Positions 7,492 through 15,946 of a stretch of DNA of 64,000 nucleotides are shown one piece after another. A program made the position numbers and the translations under genes. Every line of letters starts with the position of its first letter. The first letter of the stretch is position 1. Source of the DNA: Planctomycetota bacterium (GTDB taxonomy: Bacteria > Planctomycetota > Planctomycetia > Gemmatales > Gemmataceae); assembly GCA_016873095.1 (NCBI GenBank), contig VGYC01000014.1, positions 1 through 64,000 of the forward strand, given 5' to 3'. The notes under the pieces were generated by a model. That model was not told the DNA's origin, did not search any database, and was given only the letters and a program-made list of their open reading frames with translations.

Positions 7492-10419
7492 TCACCGTGT
7501 CGCCGTCTTGGTCGCGAAGATGGACACGATGACGAAGGCGCCGATCTTGACCAGCAGCAGCAACAGCAGGTACATGGCGAAGTTCTCGCGCAGGATGCTG
7601 GCCAGGTTCGAGTAATCGTCGGTCCAGATGCGGCTGCCGGGGGCGTCCGGCGTGGACCAGGTCATGTAGGCGTTGCCGTTGAGTTCGGATTCGACCGTGC
7701 CCTCCGGCGGCAAGTACTTGTCGTCGCGGGCGATCATGACATACTCGGAGCCGAAGTGTCCGAGGTAGCCGCTGCCGCCCCCCTCGCCGCGTCCCTCGCC
7801 GCTGTCCTTGCCCACGCGATACGCCAGGCCCAGTTCCTTGGCGATATCAGTGACCGGTTGCACGAGGTCCACGTGCCGGTTGGAGGTGTGCACGCATAGC
7901 ACCCCATCCTGGGTGAGCTTCTTGAAGTACATCTCGATGGCTTCCTTGGTGATGAGGTGCACCGGGATGGCGTCGGAGCTGAAGGCGTCGAGCTCGATGA
8001 CGCGATAGTAGTTGTCGCGCTTGGGGAACATGCCGCCCTCGCGCGGCGTCTCCACCTGCATCGACAGCCGGGCGTCGCCCATGATGACCTCGACATTGCT
8101 GCCGCGCTTGATGGCGTCCTGCAGATAGTTGTAGAAACCGGTCATATCTTCCTTGGGCAGGCTGAAGCCGCGGATGGTGTCATCGATCTCGTAGAAGGTG
8201 ACGTGCTGGAAAGGCCGGCCGTAGGAAGCCATCGTTCCCGTGCCCAGGCCGACCGTGGCGTAGGGCGGCTCGGACCAGCAATCTAGCAGCGGAGCGATGG
8301 GCAGGCTGACGCCGCCGCTGATGGTCGCGCCCATGGCGGTCAGCGAGGCGGGCATGCGGGCATCGGCCCAGTACGTGTTCTGCGGGCCGGGGAACCAGTT
8401 CAGCTTCTCCATGACTCTGCCGGTCGGTCCCATGCGGTGGTAATACGTGGTGGCCAGCCGGCTCAGTTGTCGCGGCGACTGGTAATTGAGCCCGTGATGG
8501 GTCGTGCCGTGCAGCAGCGACCGCTGACGCGTGCGCACGAACTTCGGGTCCTCCTCGTGGCGCTTGAGTCCCTTCAGATCGGTGACGCCGAGCGACGCCA
8601 GCAAGCGTTCATTCAGATACTCATCGCGCTCGAGGACGCGGATGACGCCGAAGTAGCTGCGGCCGGCCCAGAGCTGGCTTTCATCGTTGCCCGCGAGAAA
8701 CACGGACACGAACAGAAACCCGGCGATGCCGACGCCCATGCGCACCGGGCGGGACAGGAAGAAGATGCAGCAGATGACCAGCGGAATGCCGATGGTGATC
8801 AACTGGTGCGTCTTGACAGTCCAGTTGGCGAGCGACTCCTGGCGGATGCCGAGCCCGCGCAGCATCTTGAAGATGGTCTCGCGCGGGATGTCTCGGGCAA
8901 AATAGGCCAGGGCCAGGACGACAAGGCCGAGGACGATGTCGAGCGAGTAGTTGAGCAGGAAGTTGCCCTTGGGCACGGGTTGCTCGAAGCTCTTGGCCAG
9001 CTCGGTGCCGCGCTGCCGGAACGCCGCCGCGAGACCGGGCAGCTGGTTCTCCACCAGATTGTCGGTCCAGCCGTCGTCCTTCATCTTGGGACGCAGGAAG
9101 CAGGCGGCGATGATGGCCAGCGGATACTCGGCCACGCCCGTGAACAGCAGCGGCGCGAACAGGCCGTTGAACATGCCGCCCAGCATGCCGCCGAAAGACA
9201 TCCACAGGTAGAACTCGGTCAGGTGCTTCGGCGACGGCCGATCGCGCGCCAGTTCGCCGTGGCACACCAGGGCGGTGAAGAAGAAGCCAAGGAGCGAGAA
9301 CAACGTTGTCCAGAGCAGCGGACTGACCGAATGGGTGACGACAATGAAGCACAAGCCCGCGATGAGGATCGGCTGCACATAGGCCGCGATCTGGTGCGGC
9401 GATGTCCGCGTGATGTTGGGCAGGGTCCAGGGCACCGGGTAACGGGCGAACACCAGGATGAACGTGAGCAGATACAGCGCCAGCGGAATGACCCAGAACA
9501 GCGGGATGGGCGACAGGTCCGTCGAGATGTAGGAGATGATGCCGAGCATCAGGCTGGAGGGCACTGCGGAAAGCAGCACCCAGCGAGCGCGCCGCCAGAA
9601 CGTCATCACGTCGGGTCGCGGCTGAAACACTTCCGGTTCCGGTTCCGCCTTGTCCTTCGCGGAGGGACGAGCCGCGGCGGCCCATTTGCCGCCCTTCTTT
9701 TTGCCATGTCGGCCGGGGGGTGGGCCCGCCTGCACCGCTGTGCTTGGTTGCTCGACGGGGGGCACCGGCATCTCCGGCGGCGACGGCTCGGGCGGCAGGC
9801 TCTCCAGCTTGGGCTCCGGCGCCTTCCAGACCAGGCTGGCGCACAGGTAGATCAGGAGCGCCAGCACCACATAGCCGACTGTCCAGGTCCACGCCTGCGA
9901 GCGCAACGGCAGGAACGGCTCGACCACAAATGGATAAAGCAGCAAGGCCAGCATGCTTCCCAGGTTGCTGGCGCCATAAAGGAAGTACGGATCCTTGGCA
10001 GCCGCATGTCCCGTGGACGCGAACCAGCGCTGCAAGAGCGGTGCGCTCGTGGACACCACGAAGAACGGCAAGCCGACGACCAGCATCAGGAAGTAGAGCG
10101 TGTAGAAGATGGGGTTCGCCCCGGGCGGCGGCTCGAACCCGGTGATGTTGAACGGGCCCACCGGCAGCAGCACCGCCATCGGGACGAGCAGCAGCAGCGC
10201 GTGCACCAGCAATTGCCGCTTCAGCGTCAGCCGCGTGGTCGCCAGGTGCGTATACGCATAGCCCGCCAGCAGCGCCATCTGGAAAAACACGACACAGGTG
10301 TTCCACACCTGCGGCGTCCCGCCCAGCCGGGGCAGGATCATCTTGCCGATCATCGGTTGCACGAGAAACAGCAGAAAGGCGCTGACGAACAGCGTGAGCG
10401 CATAAAGCGGCAATACCAA
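7492..10419 (-). CDS. Polytopic membrane protein fused to spermidine-synthase-like methyltransferase-fold domain
   Basis: 975-residue protein of the fused MFS/spermidine-synthase-like type. The N-terminal part has many hydrophobic helices, starting with the family-typical ALTLFVSAFLLFLVQPMIGK (about residues 7-26). A long proline- and charge-rich cytosolic or periplasmic insertion lies at about 200-270 (many PP, EPEPE, GKKKGGK). A second membrane block follows to about 620. The C-terminal domain shows the nucleotide-cofactor loop GLGTGTMA (about 735), GDARLSM and DAFSSDAIPVHL, as in polyamine-synthase-fold proteins; it ends with another hydrophobic segment. Whether it makes polyamines is doubtful, since these fusions lack demonstrated activity in most lineages. 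The gene stands alone, with a repeat cluster between it and the oxidoreductase gene upstream. Confidence 0.85.
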   Translation of the reverse strand: MVLPLYALTLFVSAFLLFLVQPMIGKMILPRLGGTPQVWNTCVVFFQMALLAGYAYTHLATTRLTLKRQLLVHALLLLVPMAVLLPVGPFNITGFEPPPGANPIFYTLYFLMLVVGLPFFVVSTSAPLLQRWFASTGHAAAKDPYFLYGASNLGSMLALLLYPFVVEPFLPLRSQAWTWTVGYVVLALLIYLCASLVWKAPEPKLESLPPEPSPPEMPVPPVEQPSTAVQAGPPPGRHGKKKGGKWAAAARPSAKDKAEPEPEVFQPRPDVMTFWRRARWVLLSAVPSSLMLGIISYISTDLSPIPLFWVIPLALYLLTFILVFARYPVPWTLPNITRTSPHQIAAYVQPILIAGLCFIVVTHSVSPLLWTTLFSLLGFFFTALVCHGELARDRPSPKHLTEFYLWMSFGGMLGGMFNGLFAPLLFTGVAEYPLAIIAACFLRPKMKDDGWTDNLVENQLPGLAAAFRQRGTELAKSFEQPVPKGNFLLNYSLDIVLGLVVLALAYFARDIPRETIFKMLRGLGIRQESLANWTVKTHQLITIGIPLVICCIFFLSRPVRMGVGIAGFLFVSVFLAGNDESQLWAGRSYFGVIRVLERDEYLNERLLASLGVTDLKGLKRHEEDPKFVRTRQRSLLHGTTHHGLNYQSPRQLSRLATTYYHRMGPTGRVMEKLNWFPGPQNTYWADARMPASLTAMGATISGGVSLPIAPLLDCWSEPPYATVGLGTGTMASYGRPFQHVTFYEIDDTIRGFSLPKEDMTGFYNYLQDAIKRGSNVEVIMGDARLSMQVETPREGGMFPKRDNYYRVIELDAFSSDAIPVHLITKEAIEMYFKKLTQDGVLCVHTSNRHVDLVQPVTDIAKELGLAYRVGKDSGEGRGEGGGSGYLGHFGSEYVMIARDDKYLPPEGTVESELNGNAYMTWSTPDAPGSRIWTDDYSNLASILRENFAMYLLLLLLVKIGAFVIVSIFATKTATR

Positions 10420-10879
10420 GGGACTACCTCCGAAATCGGGCGGCGTGCGGAAATAGGCATGTTATGGAGGCAGACGAGGAAAGCAATCAGCGAGCGAACT
10501 GACAGGGGACCGCGGAATTCGGGGAGGCGGAAGCTGGGCTGATGCAAAGCATTTGCGATTTCGAGATCATCGCAATGAAGATGCGCTCGTTACGCTGAGC
10601 CGCGTTTTACGGGGCTTGCCGCGAAGCGGTTCAGGCCCGCCGTTGACGGCGGGTTCCTGTTTGCGAGATAGAAACCTTCAAGGCTCGTTCACGAGCCTTC
10701 TTGCGTTCGGCTTCAGCCACTGAGCAAGCCGTGCTCAAGCAACACAGCGAGAAGCCCCGTGGAACGGGGCTACAAATGAATCTGTCGAACCGTCTTACCC
10801 GCCGTGAACGGCGGGCCTGAACCGCTTCGCGGCAAGCCCCGTGGAACGGGGCTGAAAGCACCTGTCACGCAACTGCGCC
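10420..10879. other. 460-base gene-free region holding a palindrome cluster
   Basis: No coding sequence is supported here. The left half (10420-10600) shows nothing beyond a plausible promoter zone for the large membrane protein. The right half is built almost wholly of inverted repeats, listed as separate entries. Confidence 0.6.
10609..10853. repeat. Palindromic repeat cluster (family A): 45-base inverted repeat plus nested palindromes
   Basis: Arms at 10609-10653 and 10798-10842 are reverse complements at 44 of 45 positions. Within and between them are smaller perfect dyads: CCCGCCGT/ACGGCGGG twice (10636-10653 and 10798-10815; the first has one internal difference), AAGGCTCGT/ACGAGCCTT (10680-10699), TGAGCA/TGCTCA (10721-10737), and AGCCCCGT/ACGGGGCT twice (10753-10771, 10835-10853). 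This resembles REP/BIME-type elements. It lies between two minus-strand genes (3' side of the oxidoreductase gene, 5' side of the membrane protein gene), so it could also act as a terminator or mRNA-stabilising structure. Confidence 0.8.
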
Positions 10880-12214
<1,335 letters not shown>

Positions 12215-12395
12215 GGTCTGGTCCCTTCTCTTGGAGAGTTTGTGGTTCATCGTAACCGAACGGTAATGAAATGCCAACGAGAATCACGCGCGGGTTGACA
12301 GCTAAGAATTGGTGGGAATAGGCTGATACTTCGGTCCTGGCTTCCTCGGGCACCCGGCACTCGCTGAAAGTCGCAACAGCGGCTCGCCTAGCCCG

Positions 12396-12668
12396 TCAAT
12401 GAGCGCGTTTCCGGGCTCTCACCGCACCAGCAATCGCGCCGACAATCGCTCCCAAGAGAGTTGCAACTGCAATGATAATCAACCAGAGCATGCCGGCAGC
12501 CGCAGCTCCTGAGCCGTCCGTACCCAGGTGAGTGTTATTCAAGTAGATGTAGGCTACCAGCACAGAAACGGCGAATGCCGCCAGGCCGCAGAGCAGCGAC
12601 CACAATAGGAGAGAGGCAGCTTTGCTGGCCTGCGGTTGGTCTGGAGCTTGTTTCTGTGGATCGGCCAT
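12396..12668 (-). CDS. Small two-helix membrane protein, 90 aa
   Basis: No named family. Residues 1-20 are polar and Gln/Pro-rich (MADPQKQAPDQPQASKAASL). Two transmembrane helices follow (about 19-41, LLLWSLLCGLAAFAVSVLVA; and about 58-80, GMLWLIIIAVATLLGAIVGA), then a basic tail RARKRAH. That fits an inner-membrane hairpin with both ends in the cytosol. A longer frame starts at 12710, but the internal ATG at 12668 begins the protein-like sequence. The gene lies between the two copies of the 37-base repeat, which suggests it was carried in by a duplication or insertion event. Confidence 0.6.
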   Translation of the reverse strand: MADPQKQAPDQPQASKAASLLLWSLLCGLAAFAVSVLVAYIYLNNTHLGTDGSGAAAAGMLWLIIIAVATLLGAIVGAIAGAVRARKRAH

Positions 12669-12713
12669 TGCTGGGCTCCAAGGCGCTGCCTGCAGAATAC
12701 CGACAGTCAAATT

Positions 12714-12750
12714 GCCGCGCTCGCCGCCGCCGTTGCCATGAATCGCCGCC
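12714..12750. repeat. 37-base direct repeat, copy 2 (orphan Tat-signal fragment)
   Basis: Exact copy of 12156-12192. On the minus strand it would encode [12 protein letters not shown], a Tat signal core, but no oxidoreductase follows it. It is a remnant of a Gfo/Idh-type gene start. Confidence 0.85.
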
Positions 12751-12803
12751 TGCCAAGCGCTGCCACCATTTCCTTCAAGGCGGTTGCCAAGGAGTGCGGC
12801 AGA

Positions 12804-13076
12804 TCAGAGGCCATGGCGGGCAAACAACTCCTTCTGGGCAGCCTGCCAGGCATCTTCGTGCGCCTGTTGCAGGCGGAGCATGGCTTCGCGGTGTGGCGAG
12901 TCGCGCATCATCGCCGCACCCAGGGCGATGATCTCGAGCAAATGCGCGGATTGCTGCTGGGGAGTCAGCCGGCGAAAGGCCAGCGCTTCCTCGCGTACCT
13001 TTTCCCGTTCATCCGGAAAGCGGATCGGCAATTCCATCACTTGACTCGATGAGCGCAGCGATTCACGTGCTGCCAT
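12804..13076 (-). CDS. Hypothetical protein, 90 aa, helical
   Basis: Short, highly charged, helical protein with no recognised domain (segments PDEREKVREEALAFRRL, TPQQQSAHLLEIIALGAAMM, LRLQQAHEDAWQAAQKELFA). Composition and the lack of low-complexity Arg runs mark it as a true coding frame. Small helical proteins like this often pair with a nucleotidyltransferase or toxin gene in planctomycetes, but none is adjacent here. The start is the first ATG; a later in-frame ATG begins at MELPIRFPDE. Confidence 0.6.
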   Translation of the reverse strand: MAARESLRSSSQVMELPIRFPDEREKVREEALAFRRLTPQQQSAHLLEIIALGAAMMRDSPHREAMLRLQQAHEDAWQAAQKELFARHGL

Positions 13077-13195
13077 CTACACAGATTATAGCGTGCCCGT
13101 TGCAAGCAACGCCGACCTTGAAGCCGGTCAGCAGGACGCGGCTGGTGAACGTGCCCGCCCGGATATCGCCGTGAATCTTGGAGCGCGTCCGGACG

Positions 13196-13756
13196 CTAAC
13201 GCTTCTCATTTCCCACGACGAATGGCAGCGTCAGGCCCTTCTGGTCCTGGTACTTGCCCTTCTTGTCGGCGTAGCTCTTCTCGCAGACGGCCTCGCCGCG
13301 GAAGAAGAGGATCTGGGCGATGCCCTCGTTGGCGTAGATCTTGGCGGGCAGCGGCGTGGTGTTGCTGATCTCGATGGTGATCTTGCCGCGCCACTCCGGC
13401 TCCAGCGGCGTCACGTTGACGATGATGCCGCAGCGAGCGTAGGTCGATTTGCCCAGGCAGGTGGCCAGCACGTCGCGCGGAATCTCGAAGGTCTCCACCG
13501 TCTCGGCCAGGGCGAAGCTGTTGGGGGGAATGATGCACGAGTCGCCTTCGATATCGACGAACGCGGTCGGGTTGAAGCTCTTGGGGTCGATCAGCGCCCC
13601 GTAGACGTTGGTGAAGACCTTGAACTTCCGGCCGACGCGGACATCGTAGCCGTAGCTGCTGACGCCAAAGGAGATGACGCCGGGCCGCAGCGACTCCTCG
13701 GCGAACGGGTCGATCTTGACATCGCGCTTGATCATCCAGTCGGGAAGGACGCCCAT
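13196..13756 (-). CDS. dcd: dCTP deaminase
   Basis: 186-residue dCTP deaminase, which converts dCTP to dUTP and ammonia and so supplies dUMP for thymidylate synthesis. It aligns along its whole length with proteobacterial-type Dcd. Visible motifs are [11 protein letters not shown] (about 33-43), the substrate and trimer segments [14 protein letters not shown] (about 75-88), [20 protein letters not shown] (about 99-118, with the catalytic region), and the C-terminal nucleotide lid [13 protein letters not shown]. No dut or thyA neighbour is present; the gene appears to be a single unit. Confidence 0.96.
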   Translation of the reverse strand: MGVLPDWMIKRDVKIDPFAEESLRPGVISFGVSSYGYDVRVGRKFKVFTNVYGALIDPKSFNPTAFVDIEGDSCIIPPNSFALAETVETFEIPRDVLATCLGKSTYARCGIIVNVTPLEPEWRGKITIEISNTTPLPAKIYANEGIAQILFFRGEAVCEKSYADKKGKYQDQKGLTLPFVVGNEKR

Positions 13757-13872
13757 GGGTGCACTCCTTTGTCGGCAAGTCCGCCGGTCCGCGTCCTTAT
13801 CTTAGAAGGTGGCAGGAGCACTTGAAGAGGCGCAACCCTGGGAGGCAGCTGCCGTCCGCACACCGCCGCAGG

Positions 13873-14385
13873 TTAGGTGTTGGCCCGGGATTCTTCGAGC
13901 GCTTCCTTCACCCACGCCCTTGCTTGAGCCCAGTGGTCGGACCAGGCCGCCCAAGCCGACTGGGCCCAGGCTTCCACGCGACGCTCGTGCTCGGCCGCAT
14001 CCTCGGCACCGACCACGTCAACGACCGTGATCGTGCCGCGGGCCCTGGGAGGCGGCGGCGTGACGCATGCGTATTTCCTGGGGCCGTCGACCCAGCATTT
14101 CAGGGGCGCCGGGAGGTGGATCGATCGCCCCCGCTCCATCGACCAGCACATCCCCGCCAGGTGCGCCGCGGCGGACTTTGACGACTCCATGAACTGCTCG
14201 GGGTGCTGAAGCGAGTAGGCGTCCACGGTCAGGCGGTGCGCCCGGAAATACTCCGGGTCCGAGAATTCGCGCTCTCCCACGCGGCCGAGCATGGCGCGGC
14301 AGCCGTCCAGTCCGCCTACCCCCGGAGCGCCACAGGCGGGGCAATCGACTGCCGCGTCCATCTCCCGCACGGCGATGCGACTCAT
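13873..14385 (-). CDS. DUF5946 family protein, 170 aa
   Basis: Matches my recollection of the uncharacterised DUF5946 family. An N-terminal two-cysteine knuckle CPACGAPGVGGLDGC (about residues 15-29) is followed by the characteristic HRLTVDAYSLQHPEQF (about 50-65), then SAAAHLAGMCWSMERG. The C-terminal half is Trp/Ala-rich and helical. A ribosome binding site (GGCGGAGAA) precedes ATG 14385; the open frame continues upstream to 14433 but lacks a good site. The role is unknown. Histidine and cysteine placement suggests metal binding, which is inference only. Confidence 0.75.
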   Translation of the reverse strand: MSRIAVREMDAAVDCPACGAPGVGGLDGCRAMLGRVGEREFSDPEYFRAHRLTVDAYSLQHPEQFMESSKSAAAHLAGMCWSMERGRSIHLPAPLKCWVDGPRKYACVTPPPPRARGTITVVDVVGAEDAAEHERRVEAWAQSAWAAWSDHWAQARAWVKEALEESRANT

Positions 14386-14527
14386 GAAACGTTCTCCGCC
14401 AAGCGTTGAGGAATCCATCCTGACAGCTGGCAATTGCCTCGGCTCATGTACCGGAATCGCGGCGGCGGTTCAGGATCGATTCTTGTTGGATGGGGATTTA
14501 GGGCGACCATGCCGCAGCCGCGCCAAA

Positions 14528-15559
14528 CTACGCCCCCGCGATTCGTCCTTCCATGGGGCTCGACGCCTGGGCGTACAGCTTCCGTGGGATGCGGCCGGCG
14601 AGGTACGCCAACCGGCCAGCGTCGCACGCATGCCGCATGGCGTGGGCCATGCGCAGCGGGTCGGCGGCGTGGGCGATGGCGGTGTTGAGGAGGACGCCGT
14701 CGCAACCGAGTTCCATGGCCACGCTCACGTCGCTGGCGGTGCCCACGCCGGCATCGACGATCACCGGGTAGTCCGGGTCGCCGTCCTTGAGGTACTCGAG
14801 AATGATGCGGATGTTGTTGGGGTTGAGGATGCCCTGGCCGCTGCCGATGGGACTGCCGGCCGGCATTACGCTGACGGCGCCGGCCGACTTCAGCCGCCGC
14901 GCCATGATCGGGTCGTCGCTGGTGTACACCAGCACCTGGAAGCCTTCCTTGACGAGCTGCTCGGTGGCCTGCAAGGTCGCCACCGGATCGGGCAGCAGCG
15001 TCTTCGGATCGCCGAGACATTCGAGCTTGACCCAGTCGGCCCCCGGATTGCCGAGGTTGGAGAGCAGTTCGCGGGCCAGCCGCGAATGGCGGATGGCATC
15101 CTCGGCGGAGAAGCAGCCGGCCGTGTTGGGAAGGATGGTGTAGCGCTTGAGATCGAGGTAATCGAGGATGTTGCGGCCCTGCTTGTCCACCAGCCGTTCG
15201 CGGCGGACGGCCACTGTCGTGGCTTCGCAGGCGCTGGCCGCCAGGCATTCGCGCATGAGTTCATAGGTCGCATACTTGCCGGTGCCGGTGATGAGCCGGC
15301 TCTGGAACGTGAACTTGCCGACGACCAGCGGCTTGTCGGCCGGCGCCGATGCGCCCGAGCCGCCGCCGACCAGGGTGACGATCTCGACGGCGTCGCCTGC
15401 TTGCAGCTGATGTGCGGGATGTTGCGCGCGCGGCACGACTTCCCGGTTGACCTCGACCGCGATGCGGTACGGATCGACGTGCAGCTCGCGCACCAGGTCG
15501 GCAATCGACAGCTGGTCGGCCACAGAGCGAGCTTCGCCGTTGATGGTGATGGTCGGCAT
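14528..15559 (-). CDS. thiG: Fused sulfur carrier ThiS - thiazole synthase ThiG
   Basis: 343 residues. Residues 1-67 are a ThiS ubiquitin-like sulfur carrier ([20 protein letters not shown]) ending at GGG 65-67. A short Ser/Ala linker leads into a complete ThiG (about 76-340). ThiG forms the thiazole phosphate ring of thiamin from deoxyxylulose phosphate, dehydroglycine or iminoglycine, and ThiS thiocarboxylate. The Schiff-base lysine lies in WVKLE (Lys178), and the phosphate loops [14 protein letters not shown] and [19 protein letters not shown] are intact. Free ThiS needs an exposed C-terminal Gly-Gly for adenylation, so the fusion is mechanistically odd unless cleaved. No other thi gene is nearby. 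Confidence 0.94.
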   Translation of the reverse strand: MPTITINGEARSVADQLSIADLVRELHVDPYRIAVEVNREVVPRAQHPAHQLQAGDAVEIVTLVGGGSGASAPADKPLVVGKFTFQSRLITGTGKYATYELMRECLAASACEATTVAVRRERLVDKQGRNILDYLDLKRYTILPNTAGCFSAEDAIRHSRLARELLSNLGNPGADWVKLECLGDPKTLLPDPVATLQATEQLVKEGFQVLVYTSDDPIMARRLKSAGAVSVMPAGSPIGSGQGILNPNNIRIILEYLKDGDPDYPVIVDAGVGTASDVSVAMELGCDGVLLNTAIAHAADPLRMAHAMRHACDAGRLAYLAGRIPRKLYAQASSPMEGRIAGA

Positions 15560-15946
15560 GGATGTTTGATCGCTTCCAAGTGCCTGGACGGTCCACTCAT
15601 CTATTATCCGATTGAAAGGGTGGAAAGGACACTGCTCGTGTCAACGAATTGCGCGTTCGTGAGGATTTGGCGCGCGGTCGCGGGCCACATCGAAGCGTTC
15701 AAAGGCCATTGCGACCAGGCCCACGCAGCCGACGCAGACGCCGGCCGACAACAGCAGCGCAAACAGCAAGAGTCGGCTGCTGCCGAGCAGCATGATCCGG
15801 CCGAAGTAGCGGATTGTAGTAGAATCCGATGAAAGCACGTAAGCTGCTTGACCTGCGGCTACTTTGACATCGAAGAACACTGCCGGGTTGGTACCACCGA
15901 CGGAACTACAGATCTTCATCCCAGTCTCTCCACCGTGGGAGGAGTC
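15560..15946. other. 387-base spacer holding an ABC-exporter gene remnant
   Basis: The only content recognised is the remnant at 15678-15813, given separately, and the GGGAGGAG ribosome binding site of the PQQ gene at its right end. Confidence 0.6.
15678..15813 (-). pseudogene. Remnant of the 3' end of the ABC-exporter gene
   Basis: Bases 15678-15750 match 18121-18193 and bases 15756-15813 match 18283-18340, each at roughly 90 percent by eye. An 84-base (28-codon) deletion separates the blocks. Translated on the minus strand it keeps the exporter's C-terminal frame (RYFGRIMLLGSSRLLLFAL, then SAGVCVGCVGLVAMAFERFD), but it has no N-terminal part. It is in direct orientation to the intact gene on the far side of the PQQ gene. 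Confidence 0.85.

Noticed and set aside
8437-10542. A 701-codon open frame on the plus strand
   Set aside because: Antisense to the spermidine-synthase-like membrane protein and dominated by Gln/Arg/His. No domain is recognisable.
10609-10853. Possible CRISPR array
   Set aside because: Repeats are palindromes in both orientations with irregular spacing and no unique spacers of constant length. No cas gene is present.
13077-13195. A protein-like stretch on the minus strand upstream of the 90-aa gene
   Set aside because: It reads as a plausible peptide (IHGDIRAGTFTSRVLLTGFK) but has no upstream body and is too short to assign. It could be another gene remnant; evidence is insufficient.
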